Positions 1 through 5,187 of a DNA stretch of 5,187 nt are shown in pieces; the first letter of the stretch is position 1, and each line of letters begins with the position of its first letter. The stretch comes from Fimenecus sp045578245. Its GTDB lineage: Bacteria > Bacillota > Clostridia > Oscillospirales > Acutalibacteraceae. The stretch is taken from NCBI GenBank assembly GCA_045578245.1, contig JAZNJX010000085.1, positions 1 to 5,187 on the forward strand, given 5' to 3'. Made by a program: the position numbers and the translations under genes. Below the pieces are notes generated by a model, which saw nothing but the letters and a program-made list of their open reading frames with translations, was not told where the DNA came from and did no database searches.

Positions 1-169
1 CGGTGATTATTTCAACGATTACGATATGCTTAAAACAGTCGGACTTCCCGCATGTTGCGGGCAAGCACCAAAAGCAATGCACGAAATAGCAAAATTTCAC
101 GCGTGTCATTGCAATAATGGCGCAGTCGCAGACTTGCTTGAATACATAATGAATGATTACAAAGAATAA
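1..169 (+). CDS. HAD superfamily (Cof-type) phosphatase, C-terminal fragment
   Basis: Partial gene; its start lies left of the window. The frame beginning at base 2 gives 55 residues and a TAA stop. They open with GDYFND, which matches HAD motif IV (GDxxND); its acidic residues bind the catalytic Mg2+. The tail has the layout of Cof/HAD-IIB hydrolases: ML after the motif, an APKAM segment where the family has NApe.vk, then a conserved NNGAVADLLEYI ending. Such enzymes are cytoplasmic and usually dephosphorylate sugar phosphates, flavin nucleotides or other small metabolites; the substrate cannot be read from this piece. The stretch is fairly rich in Cys and His (CC at fragment residues 18-19, HACHC at 33-37), but I see no metal-site pattern I recognise. 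No terminator separates it from the transketolase genes 22 bases downstream, so co-transcription is likely. Confidence 0.82.
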   Translation, partial: GDYFNDYDMLKTVGLPACCGQAPKAMHEIAKFHACHCNNGAVADLLEYIMNDYKE

Positions 170-191
170 TTAAAAAATAGGGGGAGTAAAA

Positions 192-1037
192 ATGAATGCT
201 TCTTTGAAAAAAGAACTTGAAATTTTTGCAACAAAAGAAAGACTTCTCTTGTTAGAAGGTATTTTCAATGCTAAGGCTGGCCATCCAGGTGGCTCACTTT
301 CAATTGCTGAACTTATGGCATATCTCTATAATGTGGAGATGAAAGTTGACACATCTAATCCAAAATGGGAAGAGCGTGATAGATTTGTTCTTTCAAAAGG
401 ACATGCAGCACCCGCTCTTTATGCAACACTTGCACTTAAAGGCTTTTTTCCAACAGAAGATATGAAAACCCTTCGCAAATCTGATTCTTATCTTCAGGGA
501 CATCCAAGTATGAAATGTGTTCCTGGTGTTGATATGAGCACAGGTTCTCTCGGTCAGGGTATTTCTGCAGCTGTTGGTATGGCTCTTGCAGCAAAACTTG
601 ATAACAAAGATTTCAGAGTTTATACAATCCTTGGTGACGGTGAAATCGAAGAAGGTCAGGTTTGGGAAGCAGCAATGTTTGCTAATGCAAAGAAACTTAA
701 TAATCTTGTTGTAGTTGTTGATAACAATAATCTTCAGATTGACGGTACAATTGAAGAAGTTAACTCACCATATCCAATTCCAGAAAAATTCACAGCCTTT
801 GGTTTTAATACAATCGAAATCGACGGCAATAACTTTGATGAAATCGAAAGTGCGTTTGAGGTTGCAAAGGCTTGTAAGAGCAAACCTACTGCAATCGTAG
901 CAAAAACAGTTAAAGGCAAAGGCGTTTCCTATATGGAAAATCAGGTTAACTGGCACGGTGCAGCTCCAAATGAAGAGCTTTATAATCAAGCAGTAGCTGA
1001 ACTTACTGCAAAACTTAACGAATTGGAGGGTGTATAA
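192..1037 (+). CDS. Transketolase, N-terminal (TPP-binding) subunit
   Basis: A 281-residue protein covering the pyrophosphate-binding half of transketolase (EC 2.2.1.1), encoded apart from the C-terminal half as in many Clostridia and archaea. The thiamine diphosphate motif is complete: GDG at 148-150, followed by EIEEG, with NNN at 178-180. Other family signatures are GHPGG (30-34), SKGHA (68-72), GHPS (103-106), STGSLGQGIS (117-126), KGKGVS (241-246) and WHG (254-256). By comparison with yeast transketolase, H31, H71, H104 and H255 correspond to active-site histidines. The ATG is preceded by GGGGGAG at 180-186 with 5-base spacing, which supports this start. With the next subunit it would form the cytoplasmic enzyme that transfers two-carbon ketol units between xylulose 5-phosphate and aldose phosphates. 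No clear promoter of its own is visible. Related split enzymes act on other ketoses, such as the sulfosugar transketolase SqwGH, so the substrate is inferred. Confidence 0.95.
   Translation: MNASLKKELEIFATKERLLLLEGIFNAKAGHPGGSLSIAELMAYLYNVEMKVDTSNPKWEERDRFVLSKGHAAPALYATLALKGFFPTEDMKTLRKSDSYLQGHPSMKCVPGVDMSTGSLGQGISAAVGMALAAKLDNKDFRVYTILGDGEIEEGQVWEAAMFANAKKLNNLVVVVDNNNLQIDGTIEEVNSPYPIPEKFTAFGFNTIEIDGNNFDEIESAFEVAKACKSKPTAIVAKTVKGKGVSYMENQVNWHGAAPNEELYNQAVAELTAKLNELEGV
1025..1030 (+). promoter_or_regulatory. Ribosome binding site deciding the start of the C-terminal transketolase subunit
   Basis: GGAGGG lies inside the end of the upstream coding region, 8 bases before the ATG at 1039. An in-frame GTG at 1030 overlaps this site and would add only Met-Tyr-Lys, so it cannot be served by it. 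ATG 1039 is therefore the better start. It leaves a single base after the upstream TAA and suggests translational coupling. Confidence 0.85.
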
Positions 1038-1038
1038 A

Positions 1039-1986
1039 ATGAGCGAAGTAATTAAAACAGCAACTCGTGATGCTTACGGTAAAGCACTCGTTGAATTAGG
1101 TAATACAGACGCTAAAATTCTTGTTCTTGATGCAGACTTAGCTGCTGCAACAAAAACTGGTATGTTCAAAAAAGAACACCCTGAAAAATTCATTGACTGT
1201 GGTATCGCAGAAGGCAATATGATGGGTGTTGCTGCTGGTCTTGCAAGTGCAGGATACACGGTATTTGCTTCATCATTTGCAATGTTCGCAGCAGGTCGTG
1301 CTTTTGAGCAGGTTAGAAACTCAATTAGCTATACAAATCTCAATGTTAAAATCGGTGCAACTCATGCAGGTATCTCTGTTGGTGAAGATGGTGCAAGCCA
1401 TCAGTGTTGTGAAGATATCGGTCTTATGAGAACAATTCCAAATATGGTTATTCTCAATCCTGCTGATGATGTTGAAGCAAGACTTTGTGTTATGGCGGCA
1501 GCAAAGCATGAAGGTCCTGTTTATATGCGATTTGGTCGTCTTGCAGTGCCAAGAGTATTTGATGAGAACTATAAGTTTGAAATCGGTAAAGGCTCAGTTC
1601 TTAAAGAAGGTGACGACGTTACAATCATCGCAACAGGTCTTATGGTTAACGAAGCTCTTATAGCTTACGAAGAACTCAAAGCAGAAGGTATCAATGCAAG
1701 AGTTGTTAATATGGCTACAATCAAGCCTATTGACCGTGAGCTTGTGATTGAAAGCGCAAAGAAAACAGGCGTTATCGTTACTGCAGAAGAACACAATGTT
1801 ATCGGTGGTCTTGGCTCAGCAGTTGCTGAGGTTGTTTGCGAAACAGTCCCTGTTCCGGTACTTCGTGTAGGTGTTGAAGATACATTTGGTAAATCAGGTC
1901 CTGCAGTTCAGCTTCTTCATGAGTTCGGACTTGATGCGGCAAATATCGTTGCAAAATGTAAAGCAGCAGTAGAACTCAAAAAATAA
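1039..1986 (+). CDS. Transketolase, C-terminal subunit
   Basis: A 315-residue partner of the preceding gene, carrying the pyrimidine-binding and C-terminal transketolase domains. DADL is at 31-34. GIAEGNM at 55-61 contains E58, which matches the conserved glutamate that activates thiamine diphosphate (Glu418 in yeast). THAGISVGEDGASHQ at 108-122 aligns well with the yeast active-site loop, placing H109, D117 and H121 at yeast His469, Asp477 and His481. YMRFGR (162-167) lies where a substrate-phosphate arginine is expected. The C-terminal domain includes AEEH (249-252), GGLGSAVAE (256-264) and the end segment with VGVEDTFGKSG. Start chosen at ATG 1039 because GGAGGG sits 8 bases upstream; an in-frame GTG nine bases earlier overlaps that site. 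One base separates it from the upstream stop, so the subunits are probably made together. It is followed by the hairpin at 2005-2071. A DXS or pyruvate dehydrogenase E1-beta identity is less likely given the transketolase-type loop and the N-subunit beside it. Confidence 0.94.
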   Translation: MSEVIKTATRDAYGKALVELGNTDAKILVLDADLAAATKTGMFKKEHPEKFIDCGIAEGNMMGVAAGLASAGYTVFASSFAMFAAGRAFEQVRNSISYTNLNVKIGATHAGISVGEDGASHQCCEDIGLMRTIPNMVILNPADDVEARLCVMAAAKHEGPVYMRFGRLAVPRVFDENYKFEIGKGSVLKEGDDVTIIATGLMVNEALIAYEELKAEGINARVVNMATIKPIDRELVIESAKKTGVIVTAEEHNVIGGLGSAVAEVVCETVPVPVLRVGVEDTFGKSGPAVQLLHEFGLDAANIVAKCKAAVELKK

Positions 1987-2004
1987 TTAATTATAAAACA
2001 TATA

Positions 2005-2071
2005 AAAACTCCCACAAGATTGAACAAGTCCGTTAAAAACGGACTTGTTCAAGATTAAATGTGGGAGTTTT
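2005..2071. terminator. Composite two-step hairpin, probable bidirectional terminator
   Basis: Two nested perfect stems. The outer 12-bp stem pairs 2005-2016 (AAAACTCCCACA) with 2060-2071 (TGTGGGAGTTTT). The inner 15-bp stem pairs 2020-2034 (TTGAACAAGTCCGTT) with 2038-2052, closing on an AAA loop. Between the stems lies an asymmetric internal loop, 3 bases on the left and 7 on the right. On the plus strand the stem ends in TTTT followed by a T-rich run, terminating the transketolase unit 18 bases after its stop. On the minus strand it also ends in TTTT, 2 bases after the stop of the PHP gene. It therefore fits shared intrinsic termination between convergent genes. At 67 bases it is longer than an ordinary terminator. 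Confidence 0.87.
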
Positions 2072-2073
2072 GT

Positions 2074-2754
2074 TTATTTAATTTTCAATTCGTAATCTTT
2101 TTTCAACAATTCCTCAACCAATGTTTTGTTATCCGTGATTTCTTTGTTAAACCAGATTCCACCGGTGCCTAAATCTTCAATTTCGTGGTAATCTGAACCT
2201 GATGTGACCAAAAGGTCGAATTTCTTTGCCCATATTTCTGCAATATCATTATGTGAATCGTGTCTTGGGTTACCATTATAAATTTCAACTCCGTCAAGGA
2301 ACTGTGTATCAGTTACTTTCATACCAAATCTGAATGGATGTGCCTGATAAACAAGGAATTCATTCTGTTGACATAATTCATAGAATTTTTTGATATTAAG
2401 ATTTAGTAATTCGGGTGTGTTATAAAGGAATTCTTCCGTAAGACCATAAACGAGATAATCGTTGTTGCCTTCACTTGTTCGAAAACGAATCTCCATACCT
2501 AAAAGAATAGGTATTCTTCCGTCAGCAGTTTTAACGGCTTCTTTATAACCACGTAAGAAAAAATCCACTTTTTTTCTCCATGGTAATAATTCACGACCAT
2601 ATTTCATATAGGTTGACGGACTTAAATGGTCAGTAACCACAATTCCGTCATAACCCGATTTAATATATTCCTCAACAGCTTTTTCTGCGCTTACATTTGC
2701 ACAGTTGCTTGTGTTTTTTGTGTGAAAATGCATTTCGTATAAGTATTTTTTCAA
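2074..2754 (-). CDS. PHP-domain metal-dependent phosphoesterase
   Basis: A 226-residue cytoplasmic protein with no signal peptide or membrane segment. The PHP metal-site motifs appear in family order: HFH with H9 and H11, TDH with D42 and H43, GMEI with E88, QAHP with H139, a candidate ligand at H165, and GSDYH with D188 and H190. The family folds as a TIM-like barrel with a trinuclear metal centre and hydrolyses phosphate esters. Known members include histidinol phosphatase, nucleoside bisphosphate phosphatases of the YciV/TrpH type and polymerase-associated PHP domains. This small stand-alone form resembles the last group of general phosphoesterases, but its substrate is unknown. The start is a TTG at 2754-2752, chosen because GAGGA lies 6 bases before it. 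The next candidate, ATG at residue 8, has no ribosome binding site and sits directly before the HxH motif. It has its own promoter (2787-2815) and ends 2 bases from the composite hairpin. It is convergent to transketolase and divergent from the hydrogenase-type operon, so neither neighbour defines its role. Confidence 0.9.
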   Translation of the reverse strand: MKKYLYEMHFHTKNTSNCANVSAEKAVEEYIKSGYDGIVVTDHLSPSTYMKYGRELLPWRKKVDFFLRGYKEAVKTADGRIPILLGMEIRFRTSEGNNDYLVYGLTEEFLYNTPELLNLNIKKFYELCQQNEFLVYQAHPFRFGMKVTDTQFLDGVEIYNGNPRHDSHNDIAEIWAKKFDLLVTSGSDYHEIEDLGTGGIWFNKEITDNKTLVEELLKKDYELKIK

Positions 2755-2760
2755 AACAAT

Positions 2761-2765
2761 TCCTC
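2761..2765 (-). promoter_or_regulatory. Ribosome binding site for the TTG start of the PHP gene
   Basis: On the minus strand GAGGA lies 6 bases upstream of the TTG at 2754-2752. This spacing is good, and it is the main reason to accept TTG over the ATG seven codons further in, which has no purine-rich site in front of it. Confidence 0.75.
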
Positions 2766-2786
2766 AATTCACTTATTATTGTTAAC

Positions 2787-2815
2787 ATTATATACTCTTT
2801 TACCCATAAAGTCGA
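2787..2815 (-). promoter_or_regulatory. Sigma-A type promoter for the PHP gene
   Basis: On the minus strand TCGACT (2815-2810, 4 of 6 bases of TTGACA) is followed, after exactly 17 bases, by a perfect TATAAT (2792-2787). Transcription would begin near 2780, leaving a short leader of about 25 bases before the TTG start. The assignment rests on consensus match and spacing only. Confidence 0.68.
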
Positions 2816-2846
2816 TAATTTTTTGCAATTTTACAGTATTTTATAT

Positions 2847-2875
2847 TTGAAAAAATATATGTTTTGTATTATTAT
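2847..2875 (+). promoter_or_regulatory. Sigma-A type promoter for the hydrogenase-type operon
   Basis: TTGAAA (2847-2852, 5 of 6) and TATTAT (2870-2875, 5 of 6) are separated by exactly 17 bases. The start of transcription would fall near 2882, giving a leader of roughly 24 bases that leaves no room for a riboswitch. The region is very AT-rich, so chance matches are easier than usual, but the spacing and the position just before a strong ribosome binding site (GGAGG, 2894-2898) support it. Confidence 0.68.
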
Positions 2876-2905
2876 ATACATTAGGTTTTTAATGGAGGTT
2901 TCATT

Positions 2906-3403
2906 ATGAGTTGTAATTGTAATAATGCTAATGATTTTGCACTTCTTGAACCTTGTTTGCAGAAATATGCAACGGTTCCTGGAAGTCTTATAACCATTTT
3001 ACAGAATGCACAGGATATTTATGGCTATTTACCAGTTGACGTTATTCTACATATTTCTCAAAGAACAGGTATAAAGGTAACTAAAATTATGGGTGTGGCA
3101 ACTTTCTATTCACAGTTCAGATTACAGCCTGTGGGCAAATACCTTATTATGCTTTGTCAAGGTACAGCTTGTCATGTTAATGGCTCATTACAGATTGAAA
3201 AAGTAGTAAATGAATACTTGGGTATTAAAGATGGTGAAACAACAGAAGATGGCCTTTTTACCCTTAAAAATGTTGCTTGTCTTGGGTGTTGCAGCCTTTC
3301 GCCTGTAATGATGATAAATGACGACACATATGGCTCATTAACTCCTGAAAAAGCTGTGTCAATCTTTAAAGAATTACAAGAAAAAGCAGGGGAGGAAGAA
3401 TAA
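2906..3403 (+). CDS. hydC: NuoE/HydC-like [2Fe-2S] subunit of an NAD-linked oxidoreductase
   Basis: A 165-residue protein of the 24-kDa (NuoE) family, close to the usual length. An N-terminal helical part (about 10-75) contains YGYLP (39-43) and the family signature GVATFYSQF (63-71). The thioredoxin-like ferredoxin part carries the four cluster ligands C84, C89, C125 and C129, in the classic CxxxxC...CxxxC pattern; C128 is an additional cysteine. In HydABC hydrogenases and complex I this subunit sits beside the FMN subunit and carries one [2Fe-2S] cluster. The ATG has GGAGG at 2894-2898 with 7-base spacing. Its stop overlaps the next ATG by one base (TAATG). MSCNC at the N-terminus adds two cysteines not needed for the cluster. 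The symbol is given because of the order hydC-hydB-(hydA); NADH-dependent formate dehydrogenases and other bifurcating complexes use the same module. Confidence 0.9.
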   Translation: MSCNCNNANDFALLEPCLQKYATVPGSLITILQNAQDIYGYLPVDVILHISQRTGIKVTKIMGVATFYSQFRLQPVGKYLIMLCQGTACHVNGSLQIEKVVNEYLGIKDGETTEDGLFTLKNVACLGCCSLSPVMMINDDTYGSLTPEKAVSIFKELQEKAGEEE

Positions 3404-5148
3404 TGAAAATTGCAGTTGGTCAGGGCAGTTGTGGTATTGCTGCAGGTGCTATGAAAGCGTATGATGTATTGAATTCATCCCTTGATTTGAATAATAATCA
3501 ACTTACTGTTACGGGTTGTATCGGTATGTGTTATCTTGAGCCTATTGTTGATGTTTATTGTGCTGACGGGCTTCACAGATTTGTAAAGGTAACAGATGAA
3601 ATTGCAGAGAAAATATCAGTTGCAGTTAATGAAAATGATTTGTCACAGGTAGAGGAATATGAAATTTCAGAAGGTGACAAACAATTTCTCGAGAAACAGA
3701 CAAGAATTGCACTTCGTCATTGTGGTATTATCAATCCTGAAATAATCGAAGATTATACGAATGATGACGGATATAAAGCACTTAATAAAGTTCTTACAAC
3801 TATGTCACCTGAAGATGTAATTGAAGAAATCAAGACTTCAGGTCTTGCAGGTCGTGGTGGTGCAGGTTTCCCAACATGGTTTAAGTGGAATGCTGCTCGT
3901 CAGTCCGTTGGTAAAAAAAAATACCTTATTTGTAATGCTGACGAAGGTGACCCAGGCGCATTTATGGACAGAGCCGTTATTGAAGGTGACCCACACAATC
4001 TTATTGAAGGTATGCTAATTGGTGCCTATGCTATCGGTGCAAGTGAAGCAATCGTTTATGTCCGTGCTGAATACCCACTTGCAATCAAAAGACTTCAAAA
4101 TGCTATTGACCAAGCTAAAGCAAAAGGCTTTATTGGTCAGAATATTATGGACACAGACTTTTCTTGTGATTTCAGAATTAAAGCAGGTGCAGGTGCATTT
4201 GTTTGTGGTGAAGAAACTGCACTTATTGAGTCCTTGGAAGGCTCTCGTGGTATGCCTCGACTCAAGCCTCCATTTCCTGCACAGTCAGGATATTGGCATA
4301 AACCATCGAATATCAATAATGTTGAAACCTTTGCAAATGTATCTTGGATTATACTCAATGGTGGTAATGCTTTCTCATCAATGGGTACAGAAAATAGCAA
4401 AGGTACAAAGGTATTTGCTCTTACAGGTAAAATCAAACGTGGTGGACTTGTTGAAATTCCAATGGGTAAAACTCTCCGTGATGTTATTTTTGATATTGGT
4501 GGAGGAATTAAGAATAATAAGAATTTCAAGGCTGTACAGATGGGTGGACCATCAGGTGGTTGTATCCCTGCAGAACTGCTTGATACAGTAATTGACTATA
4601 AAGCACTTTCAGCAACTGGCGCAATTATGGGTTCAGGTGGTATGGTTGTTATGGATGACAGCACTTGTATGGTAGAAATGGCTCGTTTCTTCCTTGACTT
4701 TACTGCAAAAGAATCTTGTGGTAAATGTGTTCATTGTCGTCTTGGAACAAAGAGAATGCTCGAAATCCTTACTCGTATTACAGAGGGTAATGGTAAGGAA
4801 GAAGATATTGAGCTTTTAGAAGAACTTTGTCTTGCAATCAAAGATGGTGCACTTTGTGGACTTGGCCAGACAGCGCCAAACCCGGTACTCACAACTCTTA
4901 AATATTTTAAGAATGAATATGTTGAGCATATTGTTGATAAGAAATGTGCTGCTCACGAATGTACAAATCTCCTTAAATACGAAATCAATGCAGATTTGTG
5001 TCGTGGTTGTACTCTTTGCTCAAAGAAATGCCCTGTTGGTGCAATTAGTGGTACAGTTAAAAATCCTCACATTATTGATATGGAAAAATGTATCAAGTGT
5101 GGTAACTGTAAAACAGTATGTAAATTCAATGCTGTGGAGGTGAAATAA
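3403..5148 (+). CDS. hydB: NuoF/HydB-like FMN, NAD(H) and Fe-S subunit
   Basis: A 581-residue multidomain protein with the architecture of bifurcating-hydrogenase HydB. Domains in order: a thioredoxin-like [2Fe-2S] domain (about 1-85; C10, C39, C43); the NuoF 51-kDa core with GRGGAGFPT (150-158) and NADEGDPGAFMDR (178-190) for FMN and NAD(H) binding and GAGAFVCGEETAL (262-274); the SLBB/[4Fe-4S] part with CGKCVHC (C439, C442, C445) and C485; a C515/C520 pair; and a C-terminal two-cluster ferredoxin (C533, C536, C539, C543 and C563, C566, C569, C573). It would oxidise or reduce NAD(H) at FMN and pass electrons along its clusters to the catalytic subunit, in the cytoplasm. The start is ATG 3403, overlapping the previous stop by one base, with GGGGAGG at 3389-3395. 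Oddities: the first domain lacks one of the four usual cysteines, and the last cluster motif ends in Cys-Lys where Cys-Pro is usual. The fused N-terminal domain makes a trimeric HydABC layout more likely than four-subunit HndABCD. Confidence 0.92.
   Translation: MKIAVGQGSCGIAAGAMKAYDVLNSSLDLNNNQLTVTGCIGMCYLEPIVDVYCADGLHRFVKVTDEIAEKISVAVNENDLSQVEEYEISEGDKQFLEKQTRIALRHCGIINPEIIEDYTNDDGYKALNKVLTTMSPEDVIEEIKTSGLAGRGGAGFPTWFKWNAARQSVGKKKYLICNADEGDPGAFMDRAVIEGDPHNLIEGMLIGAYAIGASEAIVYVRAEYPLAIKRLQNAIDQAKAKGFIGQNIMDTDFSCDFRIKAGAGAFVCGEETALIESLEGSRGMPRLKPPFPAQSGYWHKPSNINNVETFANVSWIILNGGNAFSSMGTENSKGTKVFALTGKIKRGGLVEIPMGKTLRDVIFDIGGGIKNNKNFKAVQMGGPSGGCIPAELLDTVIDYKALSATGAIMGSGGMVVMDDSTCMVEMARFFLDFTAKESCGKCVHCRLGTKRMLEILTRITEGNGKEEDIELLEELCLAIKDGALCGLGQTAPNPVLTTLKYFKNEYVEHIVDKKCAAHECTNLLKYEINADLCRGCTLCSKKCPVGAISGTVKNPHIIDMEKCIKCGNCKTVCKFNAVEVK
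5136..5142 (+). promoter_or_regulatory. Ribosome binding site for the TTG start of the third operon gene
   Basis: GGAGGTG lies within the last codons of the HydB-like gene, 6 bases before a TTG at 5149. The TTG follows the upstream TAA with no gap. The strength and spacing of this site decide the start, since no ATG is present in that frame before the window ends. Confidence 0.8.
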
Positions 5149-5187
5149 TTGAGTATTACATTAACTATTGACGGAAAAAAGATAGAA
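5149..5187 (+). CDS. hydA: Probable HydA-like [FeFe]-hydrogenase subunit, first 13 codons
   Basis: Partial gene running off the right edge. From TTG 5149 the frame reads MSITLTIDGKKIE, which matches how the N-terminal plant-type [2Fe-2S] ferredoxin domain of HydA, NuoG and NADH-dependent formate dehydrogenase alpha subunits begins (a beta strand, then IDGKxIE). It starts directly after the stop of the HydB-like gene with a strong ribosome binding site (GGAGGTG, 6-base spacing), so it belongs to the same operon. After a HydC-HydB pair the commonest third gene in Clostridia is the [FeFe]-hydrogenase catalytic subunit, hence the symbol. No H-cluster motif or cluster cysteine lies inside the window, so NuoG-like or formate dehydrogenase identity stays open. 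Confidence 0.66.
   Translation, partial: MSITLTIDGKKIE

Noticed and set aside
120..191. Possible promoter in front of the transketolase genes (TTGCTT and CATAAT-like hexamers)
   Set aside because: No pair of hexamers has acceptable spacing and match; read-through from the HAD gene explains expression better.
1030..1038. GTG start three codons before the C-terminal transketolase ATG
   Set aside because: It overlaps the ribosome binding site GGAGGG, which is correctly spaced for ATG 1039, and the added residues are not part of any motif.
2882..2905. Riboswitch or leader attenuator for the hydrogenase-type operon
   Set aside because: The predicted leader is only about 24 bases and contains just the ribosome binding site, with no stable hairpin.
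2697..2909. Plus-strand open frame reaching into the start of the HydC-like gene
   Set aside because: It is antisense to the start of the PHP gene and then crosses the AT-rich promoter region. The tiny ATG frame at 2893 overlaps the ribosome binding site by chance and encodes only five residues.
4137..4529. 130-residue open frame on the minus strand inside the HydB-like gene
   Set aside because: Antisense shadow of the conserved NuoF core; no recognisable domain and no promoter or ribosome binding site was seen.
4019..4591. 190-residue open frame on the plus strand inside the HydB-like gene
   Set aside because: It lies wholly within a gene with clear family motifs, has no ribosome binding site of note, and its composition (many Leu, Val, Gln) is that of an out-of-frame reading.

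Overview
The window is 5187 bases of AT-rich DNA (clearly under 45% G+C by eye). The compact genes, strong GGAGG-type ribosome binding sites, two TTG starts, split transketolase and NADH-linked hydrogenase module all point to an anaerobic Clostridia-type Firmicute, perhaps a gut Oscillospiraceae/Ruminococcaceae relative. That placement is inference; there is no rRNA or other phylogenetic marker here.

Layout. Bases 1-169 hold the C-terminal end of a HAD (Cof-type) phosphatase. Twenty-two bases later come the N-terminal (192-1037) and C-terminal (1039-1986) subunits of a split transketolase, separated by one base. A long two-step hairpin (2005-2071) closes this unit. It also sits 2 bases past the stop of a convergent gene for a PHP-domain phosphoesterase (2754-2074, minus strand), so it probably terminates transcription from both sides. 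A 151-base AT-rich region (2755-2905) carries back-to-back promoters, one for the PHP gene and one for the rightward operon. That operon encodes a NuoE/HydC-like [2Fe-2S] protein (2906-3403), a NuoF/HydB-like flavoprotein with extra iron-sulfur domains (3403-5148), and the first 13 codons of a third gene (from 5149). The third gene starts like the [2Fe-2S] ferredoxin domain of HydA/NuoG-type subunits.

How the genes work together. The left unit serves sugar-phosphate metabolism: transketolase moves two-carbon units in the non-oxidative pentose phosphate pathway, and the HAD enzyme probably removes phosphate from a small phosphorylated metabolite. The right unit has the subunit order expected of a HydABC-type NAD-dependent, possibly electron-bifurcating [FeFe]-hydrogenase: HydC, then HydB (FMN, NAD(H) and several Fe-S clusters), then a probable catalytic HydA. 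The catalytic subunit lies outside the window, so hydrogenase activity is inferred.

I see no mobile element, CRISPR array, tRNA, rRNA or clearly new system. The points most worth a second look are the composite hairpin, a missing cysteine ligand in the N-terminal thioredoxin-like domain of the HydB-like protein, and the shared promoter region.
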